Assembly: GCF_006443095.1 (NCBI RefSeq)
Contig: NZ_VFWZ01000006.1
Location: 186,001 to 250,000 of the forward strand
Length of the DNA stretch: 64,000 nt
Source of the DNA: Aquimarina algicola
GTDB lineage: Bacteria; Bacteroidota; Bacteroidia; Flavobacteriales; Flavobacteriaceae
Reading direction: 5' to 3'
Each line of letters opens with the position of its first letter. Position 1 is the stretch's first letter. Below, piece after piece: positions 63,530-64,000 of this stretch. The translations under genes were made by a program, and so were the position numbers. A model generated the notes under the pieces. That model was not told the DNA's origin and did not search any database. It saw only the letters and a program-made list of their open reading frames with translations.

Positions 63530-64000
63530 CTAGACTGATATTACCTCATCATCGCTTAGCAATTCTTCTTGCCGTAAGCGAAGTAATATTTGTGCAACAG
63601 CTACTGTATCTTTTTCGCAATATATAATGATACGATCAATATCTTGTTCTTCATAATATACTTCACGTACTTGGCTACCATCGATATCATCTTTTGGGGA
63701 AGGAATGCCCAAAATATGTGTCAATAGCTTTAAAGAGGTAAAGTGTTTATAATCTCCGAATTTCCATAAATCTAAAGTATCCAAATGAGGGATTTCCCAA
63801 GGTTTTTTACCAAATAGATTTAATTTTTGTGGGAGTGAAATCCCATGAATAATCATTCTTCTTGCGATATAAGGAAAATCAAATTCTTTTCCGTTATGCG
63901 CACAAAGAAGATGGTAAGGAGTATTAAAATGTGATTCTATTAAATTCTTAAATTCAATTAATACTTCTTTTTCCTCTCCAAAAAAAGACTTGGTTCTAAA
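63530..64000 (-). CDS. Predicted 3'-5' exonuclease (RNase H-like), 5' end outside window
   Basis: The frame is open from the stop at 63530 to the window edge; the first in-frame Met at 63856 is internal. Upstream residues read ...FRTKSFFGEEKEVLIEF then CAHNGKEFDFPYIARRM, an Exo II motif (N-x3-FD). Near the C-terminus IYCEKDTVAVAQILLRLRQ is Exo III (YxxxD). LDTLDLWKFGDYKHFTSLKLLTHILGIPSPKDDIDG is typical of the PolB-like predicted 3'-5' exonuclease family. The Exo I acidic pair should lie beyond base 64000. It degrades or proofreads DNA or RNA ends. Confidence 0.85.
   Translation of the reverse strand, partial: FRTKSFFGEEKEVLIEFKNLIESHFNTPYHLLCAHNGKEFDFPYIARRMIIHGISLPQKLNLFGKKPWEIPHLDTLDLWKFGDYKHFTSLKLLTHILGIPSPKDDIDGSQVREVYYEEQDIDRIIIYCEKDTVAVAQILLRLRQEELLSDDEVISV

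Overview
The window is AT-rich chromosomal DNA of a marine-type member of the Flavobacteriia (Bacteroidota). The evidence is a SusC/SusD pair, a type IX secretion C-terminal sorting domain, many Cys-lipoproteins, TAnnTTTG-type -7 promoter motifs, weak Shine-Dalgarno signals, and Bacteroidota-typical families (DUF4136, DUF4386, FG-GAP/ASPIC lipoprotein). I see no tRNA, rRNA, CRISPR array, transposase or phage gene, so it reads as a stable chromosomal segment. Both edges cut genes: an asparagine-synthase-like gene is open to base 1 on the left, and a 3'-5' exonuclease-like gene is open to base 64000 on the right.

Layout. (1) 1-7342: a tightly coupled eight-gene + strand operon for extracellular glycan synthesis (asparagine-synthase-like amidotransferase, two tandem ATP-grasp paralogues, GT4 glycosyltransferase, FemAB/GNAT aminoacyltransferase-like, DUF354 GT-B-like, NodB-like deacetylase). 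(2) 7643-11953: initiating sugar transferase, Wza-like export lipoprotein and Wzc-like tyrosine autokinase. (3) 12536-14685 (-): beta-barrel protein plus WbpD/WlbB and WbpB/WlbA enzymes for a diacetamido uronic acid sugar. Together these look like one locus making an acidic, probably amidated or aminoacylated, exopolysaccharide. (4) 15357-28153: a carbohydrate utilisation locus (GntR/LacI-type regulator, SusC, SusD, FG-GAP/ASPIC lipoprotein, cytoplasmic GH36-like hydrolase, sodium:solute symporter). (5) 28182-39688: two-gene envelope unit including a transglutaminase-like protein, helical-repeat protein, VOC protein, second sodium symporter, astacin-type metalloprotease lipoprotein, HAD phosphatase, heme-type TonB receptor, RecO. 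(6) 39751-49151: TPR protein, DUF4136 lipoprotein, tandemly duplicated lipoproteins, GdhA, cystathionine gamma-synthase-like enzyme, DUF3298, DinB-like, ArsC-like, EamA transporter, thioesterase. (7) 49823-58525: YheT-like hydrolase, a large T9SS-secreted multidomain protein, OmpW, and a modA-TOBE-modB-modC molybdate uptake operon. (8) 58.6-64 kb: a candidate structured non-coding RNA, small lipoproteins, alpha/beta hydrolase, serine hydrolase-TPR protein, DUF4386 protein and the partial exonuclease.

The most interesting observations are the amino-acid-chemistry genes inside the polysaccharide operon, an orphan multi-branched RNA with its own promoter-like and terminator elements after the mod operon, a perfect 18-bp inverted repeat between ompW and the mod operon, a palindrome overlapping a -7 element upstream of the T9SS gene, and a near-identical hairpin used three times around a tandem lipoprotein duplication. 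All family calls come from reading motifs by eye; no database search was possible.
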